This document shows positions 15,667-24,800 of a stretch of 28,309 nt of DNA, piece after piece. The notes under the pieces are model-generated. The model had not been told where the DNA came from. It was given only the letters and a program-made list of their open reading frames with translations, and made no database searches. Origin of the DNA: CAZAEL01 sp964484135 (GTDB lineage: Bacteria > Elusimicrobiota > Elusimicrobia > FEN-1173); assembly GCA_964484135.1 (NCBI GenBank), contig CAZAEL010000031.1:1-28309 (forward strand), given 5' to 3'. The translations under genes were made by a program, and so were the position numbers. How positions within the stretch are numbered: the first letter of the stretch is position 1; the number at the start of each line of letters is the position of its first letter.

Positions 15667-17063
15667 CCCCGCCACCTGCTTGGTCGCCAACAGGCGACCC
15701 CGGTGGGGTCGAAGCAGGTGGTGGGGTGACGACGACCTTGCCGGACATCCAGACCCGCAAGGCCCGCCTTTCCCGCCCCGCGGACCTGGCGCGGTACGAC
15801 GACGCGCTCCGGTGCAACCGCTGCGGCTTCTGCACCGCCTCCTGCCCCACGTACCTGGCCACGGGCGACGAGGGCCTGTCCCCCCGGGGCCGCAACCAGG
15901 CCTTCCGGGCCCTCTTGGAGGGCCGGCTGGCCGCGCCCGACGACGCGGAACGGCTTTTTTCCACCTGTCTCCTGTGCGGGGTCTGCACCTCCGTGTGCTT
16001 TTCCCAGGTCCCCACCGCGGACCTCATGGTGGCGGCGCGGGGGAAAATCCTGGAACATCGCGGCGCGCCCTGGCCCCTCCGGTTCATCCTCCGCGCGCTC
16101 CTGCCGCGTCCGCGGCTTTTCGAGACCCTGCTGAAAGCCGCCTTCCTCGTCAAACGGGCCGGCGTCAGCCGGTGGCTGAACCGCTTGGGCCTCCTTCGCC
16201 TCATGGACCCGCGTCTGGCCGCGGCCGAGGACATGGCCGAGGACGCGCCCCTCTCGTTCCTGCGGGGACGGCTCAAGGGCCGGCCCGCGCCGCCGGAGCC
16301 GGAGGTCATCCAGTTCATGGCCTGCGGCCCCAACTACGTCAAGCCCGAGGTGGGGGAGGCCACGGCCCGCCTGCTGGACGCCTGCGGCGCCTCCTCCCGA
16401 TGCGCGGACCACGTGTGCTGCGGCCTGCCCGGCCTGAGCTATGGGGACCTGGACGCGGCCCGGGCCCTGGCCCAAAAAAACATCGCGGCCTTGGAGGCCC
16501 ATCCCCGGGCCGTGATCCTGGTGGACGACTCCTCCTGCGCCGCCACCCTCAAGGACTACCCCGACCTCTTCCGCGACCCGTCCCTGCCCGACCAGGCCGC
16601 CTGGCTGGAACGGGCCCGGGCCCTGGCCCAACGCGTCAGGGATCTCTCCGAATGGCTGGCTGAAAGGTCCCCGTCTTTTTCTTCCCACTTCTCACCTCCC
16701 ACCTCGCACGCTGTTGTTACGTATCACGACCCCTGCAAGGCGCGGCACGGCCAGGGCCTGGTGGACCCGCCCCGGAAGCTCCTGCGATCCTGTTCGTCCC
16801 TGGAATGCCGGGAACTGCCCGAAGCGGACCAATGCTGCGGCGGCGGGGGGACGTACAGCTTCATGCACCCCTCCATTTCGCAGGCGGTGCTGGGCCGGAA
16901 AGTCGCGAACATCCAGGCCACCGGCGCCCAGGTGGTTCTCACCTCGGCCGTGTCCTGCCTGCTCCAGCTGGAGTTCGGCCTCCGGAAATCCGGCTCCCCC
17001 GTCAAGGCGCTCCATTTGGCCCAGTTCCTGGCCCCGCTCAAAAAACCCGCCTCTTCATCCTAA
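15663..17063 (+). CDS. glcF: GlcF-type iron-sulfur subunit of glycolate oxidase
   Basis: A 466-residue protein with two [4Fe-4S] ferredoxin motifs (C51/C54/C57/C61 and C102/C105/C108/C112) and two CCG domains (CCGLPGL near 260 and YHDPCK...CCGGGGTYSF near 358-400), the layout of GlcF/heterodisulfide reductase D-like subunits. It would pass electrons from the GlcDE flavins to the respiratory chain. ATG overlaps the previous stop. Residues 2-21 are encoded by the second palindrome copy and are absent from normal GlcF, so a GTG just after it (15724) may be the ancestral start. A Ser/Pro/His-rich segment around 340-354, just before the second CCG domain, is encoded by a simple-repeat tract and looks like an insertion between domains. 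All cluster ligands seem intact. Confidence 0.92.
   Translation: MTPPPAWSPTGDPGGVEAGGGVTTTLPDIQTRKARLSRPADLARYDDALRCNRCGFCTASCPTYLATGDEGLSPRGRNQAFRALLEGRLAAPDDAERLFSTCLLCGVCTSVCFSQVPTADLMVAARGKILEHRGAPWPLRFILRALLPRPRLFETLLKAAFLVKRAGVSRWLNRLGLLRLMDPRLAAAEDMAEDAPLSFLRGRLKGRPAPPEPEVIQFMACGPNYVKPEVGEATARLLDACGASSRCADHVCCGLPGLSYGDLDAARALAQKNIAALEAHPRAVILVDDSSCAATLKDYPDLFRDPSLPDQAAWLERARALAQRVRDLSEWLAERSPSFSSHFSPPTSHAVVTYHDPCKARHGQGLVDPPRKLLRSCSSLECRELPEADQCCGGGGTYSFMHPSISQAVLGRKVANIQATGAQVVLTSAVSCLLQLEFGLRKSGSPVKALHLAQFLAPLKKPASSS
15666..15727. repeat. 62-nt composite palindrome, copy 2 (start of glcF)
   Basis: Sixteen-bp outer arms (15666-15681 with 15712-15727, one G-U pair) enclose ggtcgcc-aaca-ggcgacc (15682-15699) and cgacccc-ggt-ggggtcg (15695-15711). 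This is copy 1 inverted. The inner stems are identical, loop bases differ, and outer-stem differences from copy 1 preserve pairing. It encodes GlcF residues 2-21. Confidence 0.9.
16684..16709. repeat. cccacttctcac simple-repeat tract inside glcF
   Basis: cccacttctcac followed by ctcccacctcgcac forms a degenerate tandem tract, translated as SHFSPPTSHA. The 12-mer occurs inverted at 6432-6443, and related tracts are at 3338-3363. It is placed just before the conserved second CCG domain. Confidence 0.5.
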
Positions 17064-17069
17064 GCCGTC

Positions 17070-17132
17070 GCGGTGTTTGTTTATATCCCCTCCTTTGTAA
17101 GGGGGGCGGGGAGGCAGGGGCCTCAACACCGC
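17070..17132. repeat. Composite palindrome after glcF
   Basis: The outer arms gcggtgtt (17070-17077) and aacaccgc (17125-17132) are perfect. Inside, cccctcctt pairs with aagggggg across a tgt loop (about 17088-17106). It begins 6 nt after the glcF stop and could act as a 3'-end structure, but no T-tract follows. Confidence 0.55.
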
Positions 17133-17208
17133 TCGGTTTATCAAGGGTTGGGAACCGTGGTGGCCACTCAATCCATCAAAAACATCCTTTCATTTCATAC
17201 GCTTCATA

Positions 17209-17237
17209 TTGACAAACCAAACACCAAGTGGTAAGTT
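17209..17237 (+). promoter_or_regulatory. Candidate promoter of the structured leader RNA
   Basis: A perfect TTGACA (17209-17214), a 17-nt spacer and TAAGTT (17232-17237) lie in a locally AT-rich stretch. Transcription would start near 17244 and reach the terminator at 17357-17387. Confidence 0.5.
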
Positions 17238-17243
17238 GGCCGC

Positions 17244-17388
17244 ATCAGGGGGAACAAACTCTTAGTCCGCGAGGTTGGGATGCGCCGAGAAAGCCGCGGA
17301 ACGCCATATCACGATCAGGGATGGAATTCCTTTTCCCCCGGATCAATTTTCAATGACCCCACCGCTTTATTAGCGGCGGGGTTTTTTG
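17244..17388 (+). ncRNA. Structured leader or small RNA, possibly riboswitch-like
   Basis: About 145 nt lie between a good promoter and an intrinsic terminator. A stem ggc(c)gcat/atgcgcc (17238-17245 with 17278-17286) closes a 34-nt region containing a small aactc/gag(g)tt hairpin. Purine-rich blocks caggg, caaac, gggatgcg and aaagcc occur in the order seen in the c-di-GMP-I (GEMM) aptamer, but with insertions, so that match is only suggestive. It is either a stand-alone small RNA or a leader controlling transcription across the terminator. The stem starts slightly before the nominal transcription start, so the true start may be a few bases earlier. Confidence 0.35.
17357..17387 (+). terminator. 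Rho-independent terminator
   Basis: ccccaccgct (17357-17366) pairs with agcggcgggg (17372-17381) with one A/C mismatch across a ttatt loop, followed directly by six T (17382-17387). It ends the leader RNA and lies about 470 nt before the HEAT gene. Confidence 0.8.
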
Positions 17389-17429
17389 TTTGTGGGGCCG
17401 GCAAGCGGATGCGCGCCGGATTTGGAAGC

Positions 17430-17852
17430 TTAGGAGGGATAAAACCTGTGAATGGAAGACATAACGCGGTGGACGGCGGGCAAGGCGTAGCCCCCCTCAC
17501 CCACGCCTTCGGCTCCACCCTCTCCCCCGGAGGGGCGAGGGGAAAGATTTTTGGGGGCCGTGAATTTCATCCCGTTGCCCGGAGGAAGTCTGAAAATCGG
17601 ATTTCGCGTATTCTCGACGGAAGAAAAGGAAAAAGGAACTATCAAACCCCCGGAAGTCATGTTACCGGCCTGGTCGTACGCGCGCACAGTGATAAGGCCT
17701 TGAGGCAACGTCCCGATGTCGGAATAGGAGTAGGTATGGTCAACGTCGTAGTCCTGGGAAAACGAAGTCAAAAGGCTTCCCCCCGCGTCGGGATTGCCTT
17801 GCCAGATTTGAAGGAGGCTCAGACCAGAACCCGAATTGGTATCGGTCGCCAA
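17430..17852 (-). pseudogene. Minus-strand fragment duplicating part of the giant surface protein
   Basis: Read leftward from 17852, the first 66 or so codons (ATDTNSGSGLSLLQIWQGNP...NMTSGG) are identical to residues about 246-311 of the giant protein, because they are the left arm of the 197-bp inverted repeat in the same reading frame. After the repeat ends (17653) the frame continues for about 73 unrelated codons (LIVPFSFSSVENTRNPIFRL...) across a C/G-rich palindromic stretch, then stops. It has no start region, signal peptide or ribosome-binding site of its own. It could be a remnant of a recombination event, or an alternative 3' end used if the intervening segment flips. Confidence 0.6.
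17653..17849 (-). repeat. 197-bp perfect inverted repeat, left arm
   Basis: All 197 bases, compared one by one, are the exact reverse complement of 19607-19803. Beyond 17653 the identity breaks after one mismatch and five more matching bases; beyond 17849 it stops at once. The HEAT gene ATG (17856) is 6 nt outside this arm. Confidence 0.97.
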
Positions 17853-17855
17853 TTT

Positions 17856-18851
17856 ATGAAAACACTACCACGAGTCATAGTATCGCTGATGTTGCCGCTA
17901 GTCTTTGCCGGTCAATGTCTGGCCGCGCAGCCGGAAGGTCAAGAGGTTGGACGTTCCCGATCCTTCGACGATTCTTTCAAGGCGTATTCCCAAAGGCGCG
18001 ATCCACAGACGATCCAAGAGTTAAGGGGGATGGGAAATGAGGCGCGCTTGAAACTCCGAGAGAAGGCGCGAAGCAAGTGGAGTAGCTCGACCGAAAGGGA
18101 GGCAGCTATTAATCTCATCGAGACCCTTGAAGATGGCGACGCCACCGAAGATTTGGTCGGCATATTGAACGATAAAAACGAAGATTCAGAGCTTCGTCAA
18201 AAGGCCGGGGCATGTCTATACCGAGTTGGTAGAAAGAATGATCGCAAGGCGTTTGGAGACGTTAAAACGCGCTTAGAAAGCGAGAAGGATTTTCAGGTGC
18301 GTCGAGATATGGTCATGGCGCTCGGCCGTCTCGGGCAAATGGAGGCGGTTCCGCACTTGAAAGAGATTATTGAAGGCAACGAAGATGAAAAGATAAAGGC
18401 TAGCGCGATCTATGGGCTCGGAGCCGTAGACGATAAGTCGGTCAGCGATTTATTGATTCGTAGATTCGAGGAAGAGAACGGCTCATTGGCCATAGAGTAC
18501 GCGAGGGTTTTGGGCAGGGTGAGAAAGGAAAAAAGTGCCGCGCCCAAAATGATGGAAAAAATCCGCAAGATCGGTAATCGACGCGATGGTTTTAATGGAG
18601 CCAAAAAGATCGTCTTGTTTGAAATGTTGGGGGAGCTTGAAGACCCGCGCGTCATCCCCGAACTGAAGGAATTTCTGAAATCCGATGATCTGCTGGATAT
18701 GGAAAGCTCCGCGAAGGCTTTACTGAAGCTCGGGGACATCGATTCCTTCAAGGTGGCACTCGACAAAGCCGACGGCTTGGGCAAAGAGTATATGGGCAAG
18801 CGTCTTAGACGGGCTTATTTCGAAATAACTGGACGTGAATATCCGCAATGA
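17856..18851 (+). CDS. Exported HEAT-repeat protein
   Basis: A 331-residue protein. Residues 1-24 are a Sec signal peptide (Lys/Arg N-region, hydrophobic VIVSLMLPLVFAG core, likely cut after CLA). From about 75 to 310 it consists of HEAT-like helical pairs with PHLKEII, VIPELKEFLKS and ASAIYGLGAV-type helices and acidic turns, so it is probably a periplasmic or surface scaffold that binds another protein. G+C is clearly lower than in the rest of the window (28 of 60 in 18181-18240, against 47 of 60 in 8461-8520). ATG 17856 is chosen because the signal peptide starts there, but there is no ribosome-binding site and the inverted repeat begins 6 nt upstream. The next gene starts 20 nt after its stop, so the two are likely cotranscribed. 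Its function is unknown. Confidence 0.85.
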   Translation: MKTLPRVIVSLMLPLVFAGQCLAAQPEGQEVGRSRSFDDSFKAYSQRRDPQTIQELRGMGNEARLKLREKARSKWSSSTEREAAINLIETLEDGDATEDLVGILNDKNEDSELRQKAGACLYRVGRKNDRKAFGDVKTRLESEKDFQVRRDMVMALGRLGQMEAVPHLKEIIEGNEDEKIKASAIYGLGAVDDKSVSDLLIRRFEEENGSLAIEYARVLGRVRKEKSAAPKMMEKIRKIGNRRDGFNGAKKIVLFEMLGELEDPRVIPELKEFLKSDDLLDMESSAKALLKLGDIDSFKVALDKADGLGKEYMGKRLRRAYFEITGREYPQ

Positions 18852-18871
18852 TTTTCCGAGACGGTTTTTGA

Positions 18872-21800
18872 ATGAACAAAACACGGAATCATCCCATTAA
18901 GGGCCTGGCGATCGCTATCGCACTCATGTCGCTGAGTGTGATAGCCTCGGCCCATGAATTCGAAAAAGGCGACGCGGTGGTTAAAGATATGGAATGGTTC
19001 GAGGTGGCCATGTGGCTGTTTGGGTCGCCGACCCTTGGGCATATCGGAATGTATGGGGAATTTGTGGGAGTGCCGCCTGTTGATCCTTTCGACCAAAATT
19101 TAGTGGAGATGACCGGTCCGATAAGCAATTTCAGTGCTACGAGTACCTTGTATGATTGGTATCGGTCCGTCGGGCAACAAAACGTCTGGGGAGTAAAGAC
19201 GTTCGCTGGCTTGGATTGGGATGACCGCCAGTTGCTCGTGGATACGGCGAGGGGTTTTACAAACGCCAGATATGCCTTCAGGTCGGATTACAAACGGCCG
19301 TTGCTATCGCCTCCACTATTTCGTTGCGACGGGTTAATCGAATATGTGTACGAGGTCATTCTTGGAGAAGAGTGGCGTCCTGCCGATGAGCCGCCATATA
19401 CCAACGGCGGGCTTGTATCCAACGACGTTTGGGGCTCTCTTGCTTTTGGGTCGTCAACGACGGTGACGTTATCACCAGAGAGGATGTGGAACTCAACGAG
19501 ATGGATGACCCGGATCAGTGGTGTTCCCCCGACGATGACGATAACTGACGCGAACAGCAATCCGGTGACGGGCGGCTTCATCAACAGCAACAGCGTTTCG
19601 GTGTATGCGACCGATACCAATTCGGGTTCTGGTCTGAGCCTCCTTCAAATCTGGCAAGGCAATCCCGACGCGGGGGGAAGCCTTTTGACTTCGTTTTCCC
19701 AGGACTACGACGTTGACCATACCTACTCCTATTCCGACATCGGGACGTTGCCTCAAGGCCTTATCACTGTGCGCGCGTACGACCAGGCCGGTAACATGAC
19801 TTCGGGGGGGTTCACCGTAGACACCACCCCTCCTTCACTTGAAGCGGGCGGCCAGACGCCCGGCAGTGGCAACACCAGTTCCTTGTCGCAGCCCACGGTG
19901 TGCGCGAGTTTTAACGAGCCCGTCAACTTGATCGAATTCAAAGTAGACGGGAACGACGTCACCTCCCAGTCCTCGACCAGCGGCAACAGGGTGTGTTATA
20001 CGCCGGGGAGCGATCTCTCCAACAGTTCCCACGCCATCTATGTCAAAGTGCGGGACCTGGCGGGGAACGAAACCACGACCACGTGGAGCTTCGACGTCGA
20101 GGCCGCTCCCTCTGATCTGGAAATCCGCAATTTACGGGCGACGGACATCCAGACGAACCAGGCCACGATTGAATGGGAAACGTACCGGGGCACGACCTCC
20201 GTTTCTACCACGGGGAACGTGGAGTATGGGCTGACCACGAACTTGGGGTGGGGCACCTCCGATTCTCAGCGCTCTGCCCATTCCGTGACATTGACGGCCC
20301 TTGAGGAGGACACCCTCTATTATTACCGGGCCATTTCCGCGGACGGCAGCACCACGGCGGTGTCAGGGATGCAAACTTTTCGAACCCTGGGGCCCGACGA
20401 GGCGCCTCTACATTTGGAGCTGTCCGCCCGGGCCACGGAACAGTATGACACCCAGGTGCCGTTGCCCGGATCGAGCACATTCGCCTCCGCGCACCTGGAG
20501 TGTTATGTGGATCACAACACCAACATCATGTACGGCGAAGCCGTGGACATTGTTGCGGCGTATGCCCATGGCGCGGAAGCGACGGTGGTTCTGGCGCCGA
20601 CAAAGATCAACGGAGAGTGTTGTATATGGGGGAACCAGGAATACCGAATCAATGGCAGTGGCGGTGAAGTTGGAAACAATAACAACTCCGATCCAAAGAC
20701 GGTCTCTCATACTATCGGCCTATCGGCTGGAGCGAATCACGTCAATTTTGACGCCTGGACACATCTGGTGTCCTATGTTGATTTTGGTTATTGGGCGCAG
20801 GTGTTCGTGCCCACACCGACCTATGATTCCTCCTTCAGTTCCCAGAGCGTTTCCGGCGTGGGGACAATGACCGCCGGGCAGGCCAGCACGGGCACGGTGA
20901 GCCTGACCTTCAACCCGCCGCATAACGGAACCGTCACCGGCGCGTACGATATCCAGCTCACCGCTTCCGAGGACGTTTCCCTGGTCGTCGTCAGCACGAG
21001 TTTGTCGGGAAATACGCTCATCGTGGCTTATCAGGCCACGTCCAATGAATCCACGGCCCCGCCCGCCCCGCCTCCGCCCACGGCCAACGGGAGTTCAGAG
21101 CCGCCGCCCACAACCAGTCCCACCGCGACCGTGGCCTGGACGGCGCCTTCGGACCCCTCGGGCGTGCGCGGGGTGTTTTATAAGGTGGGCAGCGTGCCCA
21201 CATCCGACACCGACGGCACGTTTACCACGGCCAGTTCTTTCACGGTGACGCTGCCCCAGGCCTCGGGCACGTACCCCATCTATGTTTGGGCCCAGGACAA
21301 CCTGGCCAACGCCAGCCACTTGAACCGAAGCACGGTCACCATCGCCCTGGACCTCACCCCGCCCGCCGCGGCCAATCTGAGCCCCTCTCTTCTTGTCTTC
21401 TCGCCCAATTTTGACGGCAACCTGGACTCGACCGTGCTTTCCTACGATTTGTCGGACAACGTATCTTCCACCAGCACGGTATCCATAGACGTACTGACCA
21501 GCACGGGAGCGTCGGTCCGCACGCTTTTGAGCAACGTTGTTCAGGCGAACGGCCCCCAATCCGTGGCCTGGGACGGCTTGAACGCCGGTTCCCAGCCCGT
21601 GGCCGAAGGAGTGTATGTTTTCCGCGTTGTGTCCAAAGATGGGCTGAACAATGTTTCCACCGCCACGGTGGAGGCGGCGGTGCAATATCCCAAACCCACG
21701 GTGCTCTTCCCCGTGGCTGGCCAGACATACACCGACCCCCGGCTGTCCGTCCTGGGCACGTCGGAACCGGACGCGGGGATCAAAATCTACGAAGGCCTGA

Positions 21801-24800
21801 CCCTTCTGGGACAAGGCGCGGCCAATTCATTGGGCAACTTCGTGGTCCAGCCCACAACGGAATTCAGCGCGGGCACGCACACGGTCACGGCCCGGTCGTA
21901 CGGACCCACCGGCGTCCTATCCGGCACAGGGGACCCCGTCACTTTCTATATCAACGTCAGCTCCCTCCCTGCAGCCCCTGACCCGGCCAAGCTTTCTGTG
22001 ACGTTCAACGCCTCGCCGTCTTCGGACACCCTCACGGGCGCAGCCGGGGCTGTCCTGGGCAACGCCACGGTGCAGATGTACACGGACCCGGGGCTTACAA
22101 ATTTGGCGCGGCAGGTCTTGGCCGCGGGGGACGGCGCCTTCGGCCCCGTGCAGATGGGGGACAATGCTTTTGAAGAAGTCTATGTGGTGCAGATCGCCTC
22201 AGGCGAAGCCGGCCCCTCCACCAAGGTGTTGCTGGACCAGGCGGCGCCCAGCGCCGTAGCCGACCTTTCCGCCCTGGCGATCTCCGCGGGCACCGTGAAA
22301 CTGACATGGACCGCGGCGGGGGACAGCGGCGGCTCAGGCACGGCCTCCACGTACACCATCAAGACCGCCACCTATGCCTTGACCGAACAAAACTTCGGAG
22401 GCGTGGCGGCCTTGGACGGTGCGCCCGCGCCGCTGGCCGCCGGCTCCGCCCAGAGCGTGGTGGCGGCGGGCTTGAGCGGCGGGGCCACCTATTACTTCGC
22501 CCTCAAAACCACGGACGACGCGGGCAACGCCTCGGGCCTCTCCAATGTGGTTTCGGCCTATGTCGCGGGCGGCCCCTCCGTGGCCGTGGGCCAAGTGGCG
22601 CACCTGGTCACGGGCGGCGCGGGACAAATCACGGTGACGTACCTGGAGCCTTCGACCACGACGGTCAACGAAAACAACCTGGGGCTTTACTACTTTGATC
22701 CAACCACGGGCCAGTTGATCCAGCTCACCGGCACGGTGGACACCAACAACAACACCATCATTGTCAACACGGGCCAGGGAGGTTTCCCCACGGATGGCAA
22801 CGGATACTTTGTGGTGAAACAAAGCACCGACACCCTGCCGCCCCAGGCGCTCTCGAGCCCCGGCTTCTTCATCCCGGCCGCGGCCATCCTCATCGGCGGG
22901 GAACGGAGCGGCTCCACAAACTTCGGCGCGGAGCTGGCCCTGGGCCAGGCCGCCACCTCCAGCGGCACCCTGACCAGCACGAATTACTTGGTGCAGTTGG
23001 GGCTTTATGAGGCCGCCCAAACCCAATGGCAAAGCACGGCCACGGTGAACGGGTCCCCCGAACTCACCCTTGTGACTTCCATGGGCGGCATGAACGCCGG
23101 CCCCGCGTTGGAACCCATTTTAAGCCAATCCCTGGCCCGGGCTTGGTCCGTGAACGGACTCACCTCCCTGGGCAACATCTATGACATCGGCCCTTCCGGC
23201 ATCACCTTCAATCCACCGGCCACGGCCGTGTTCCGGTACGCGCCTGACGAAGGCGAAACCGGATTCCGCATTCACCGGTATGACGGCGCCGCTTGGCAGG
23301 CGCTCGCGAACCAGGTTCAAAACACCTCCTCCAACACCCTCACCGCGCCCCTCTGGGCCGGAGGGGCCTTGGGCCTGTTCCGGACGGACCGGGCCGTGGT
23401 CATCAACGAGGTGGCGCCTTCTGAGGCGGGCGGCAACGATTTGGTGGAATTCTACGTGCTCAACTCCACGGGGTTGGGTGGCTGGAAATTTTATGAAGAC
23501 GAAACCCTGGTCAAGACCTTCCCACAAACCGGCGTCTGGGCCGGAAACATCCCCCAAAACACGTACATCACCCTGCGGTTCAACGACGCCACGGCCGACC
23601 AGGTGACGCTGTCCACCGCCGGCCGGATCAACATTTACACCACGGACCCCGGCCTGTCGGAGGGGGACAACGTGCTGATGCTCAGCGACGCGGCCGGGCT
23701 CGCTTTCGCGGGCGGCCGGATCAGCTCCGGCACGGTCAAGGACTTCCTGGCGTACGCCGACCAGGACACCACGGAACTCACGGATTCCCTCACAGGCAAA
23801 ATGCTTTCCAGCACAAGCGCGGCCCAGGACCAATGGTTTTTTGCGGGCACAGTCCCCCGGCAATTCGACGCGGTCAACTCCCGGGGCTTGATCCAGCCCG
23901 GCCGCGGCCTGGCCCGGGGGACTGACTCTTGGAAAAGCCGTCCGCCCTCCAAATACGACTGGTCCTACAGGACAAGTCTGTCCACGGGATCGGCCAACAG
24001 CCCCCACAGCGCCACGGCCGGCGTGGGCGCGGCCCAAATCGCCGGGGTGAACGGCTCCACCTACACCCTGGCCGGCGCCACCGGCACCTGGACCATCAGC
24101 TATTATGTGCCCGCCCCCACCAACAGCAACGAAGGCCACATGCTGGCCCTGGACATCCCCCCTGGCTGGACCGCGCCCCAGGCCTCTTCAAACACGGAAC
24201 CCGGATACGTCAAGGTCCTGGCCCCGGCCCTGTCCACGCCCACGTACAACGTGAGCGTGGCCACGGGAATTCCCAACACCTCCGGCCGCGTGATCCTGCC
24301 CCTGGGCGCGCTGATGGGTGGGACCACGGTCCAGGTGGTGTACGGCTCCACGGAAACCTCGGCCAACGGTGCGGCCACGGCGCAAACCAGCACCGGCACC
24401 GTGGTCTTTTACGTGTGGGTGGACGAAACCGGCTCCAACGTGGGCCCCATCGCCGGCCCGCCCGGCGTGACCGTGGGTTCCGGCGGCATGGGCGCCCTGC
24501 GCGTCGCGGTGCTGGGCCCGGACCCGGCCTTCAAGCTGGGGGAGGTCTATGCCTTCCCCAACCCTGCCAAAAAGGGCAAAAAGCCCATCCTGCACGTGGA
24601 GGTGGGCGTAGCGGACACGGTGCAACTGCGGTTTTACGACGTGGCCGGCGACTTGGTGCATGAAACCGAGCTTTCCGGCAACCCGCTCATCATAGACGAC
24701 GGCCAGGGGCCCCAATACGCGTACGAATATCCCTGGGATGGCCACATCCCCTCAGGGACCTACATCTACGTCATGCGGGCGAAAAAGGTGGGGCACGAGG

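Larger units (their letters stand above)
17064..17855. other. Long intergenic region between glcF and the HEAT-repeat gene
   Basis: No convincing plus-strand gene lies in these 792 bases. From left to right it holds a composite palindrome (17070-17132), a promoter-like pair (17209-17237), a structured leader ending in a terminator (17244-17388), a purine-rich AGGAGGG (17432-17438) with no good gene after it, a C/G-rich palindromic stretch (17490-17542), a minus-strand gene fragment, and the left arm of a 197-bp inverted repeat (17653-17849). The frame of the HEAT gene stays open back to 17280, but nothing there looks like protein. Confidence 0.8.

Noticed and set aside
17244..17300. tRNA or cobalamin-riboswitch identity for the structured leader
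   Set aside because: No T-loop, anticodon arm or B12-box-like consensus could be found; left as unassigned structured RNA.
17280..17855. In-frame upstream extension of the HEAT-repeat protein
   Set aside because: It would cross the terminator, the C/G-rich palindrome and the inverted-repeat arm read antisense, and would bury a good signal peptide.
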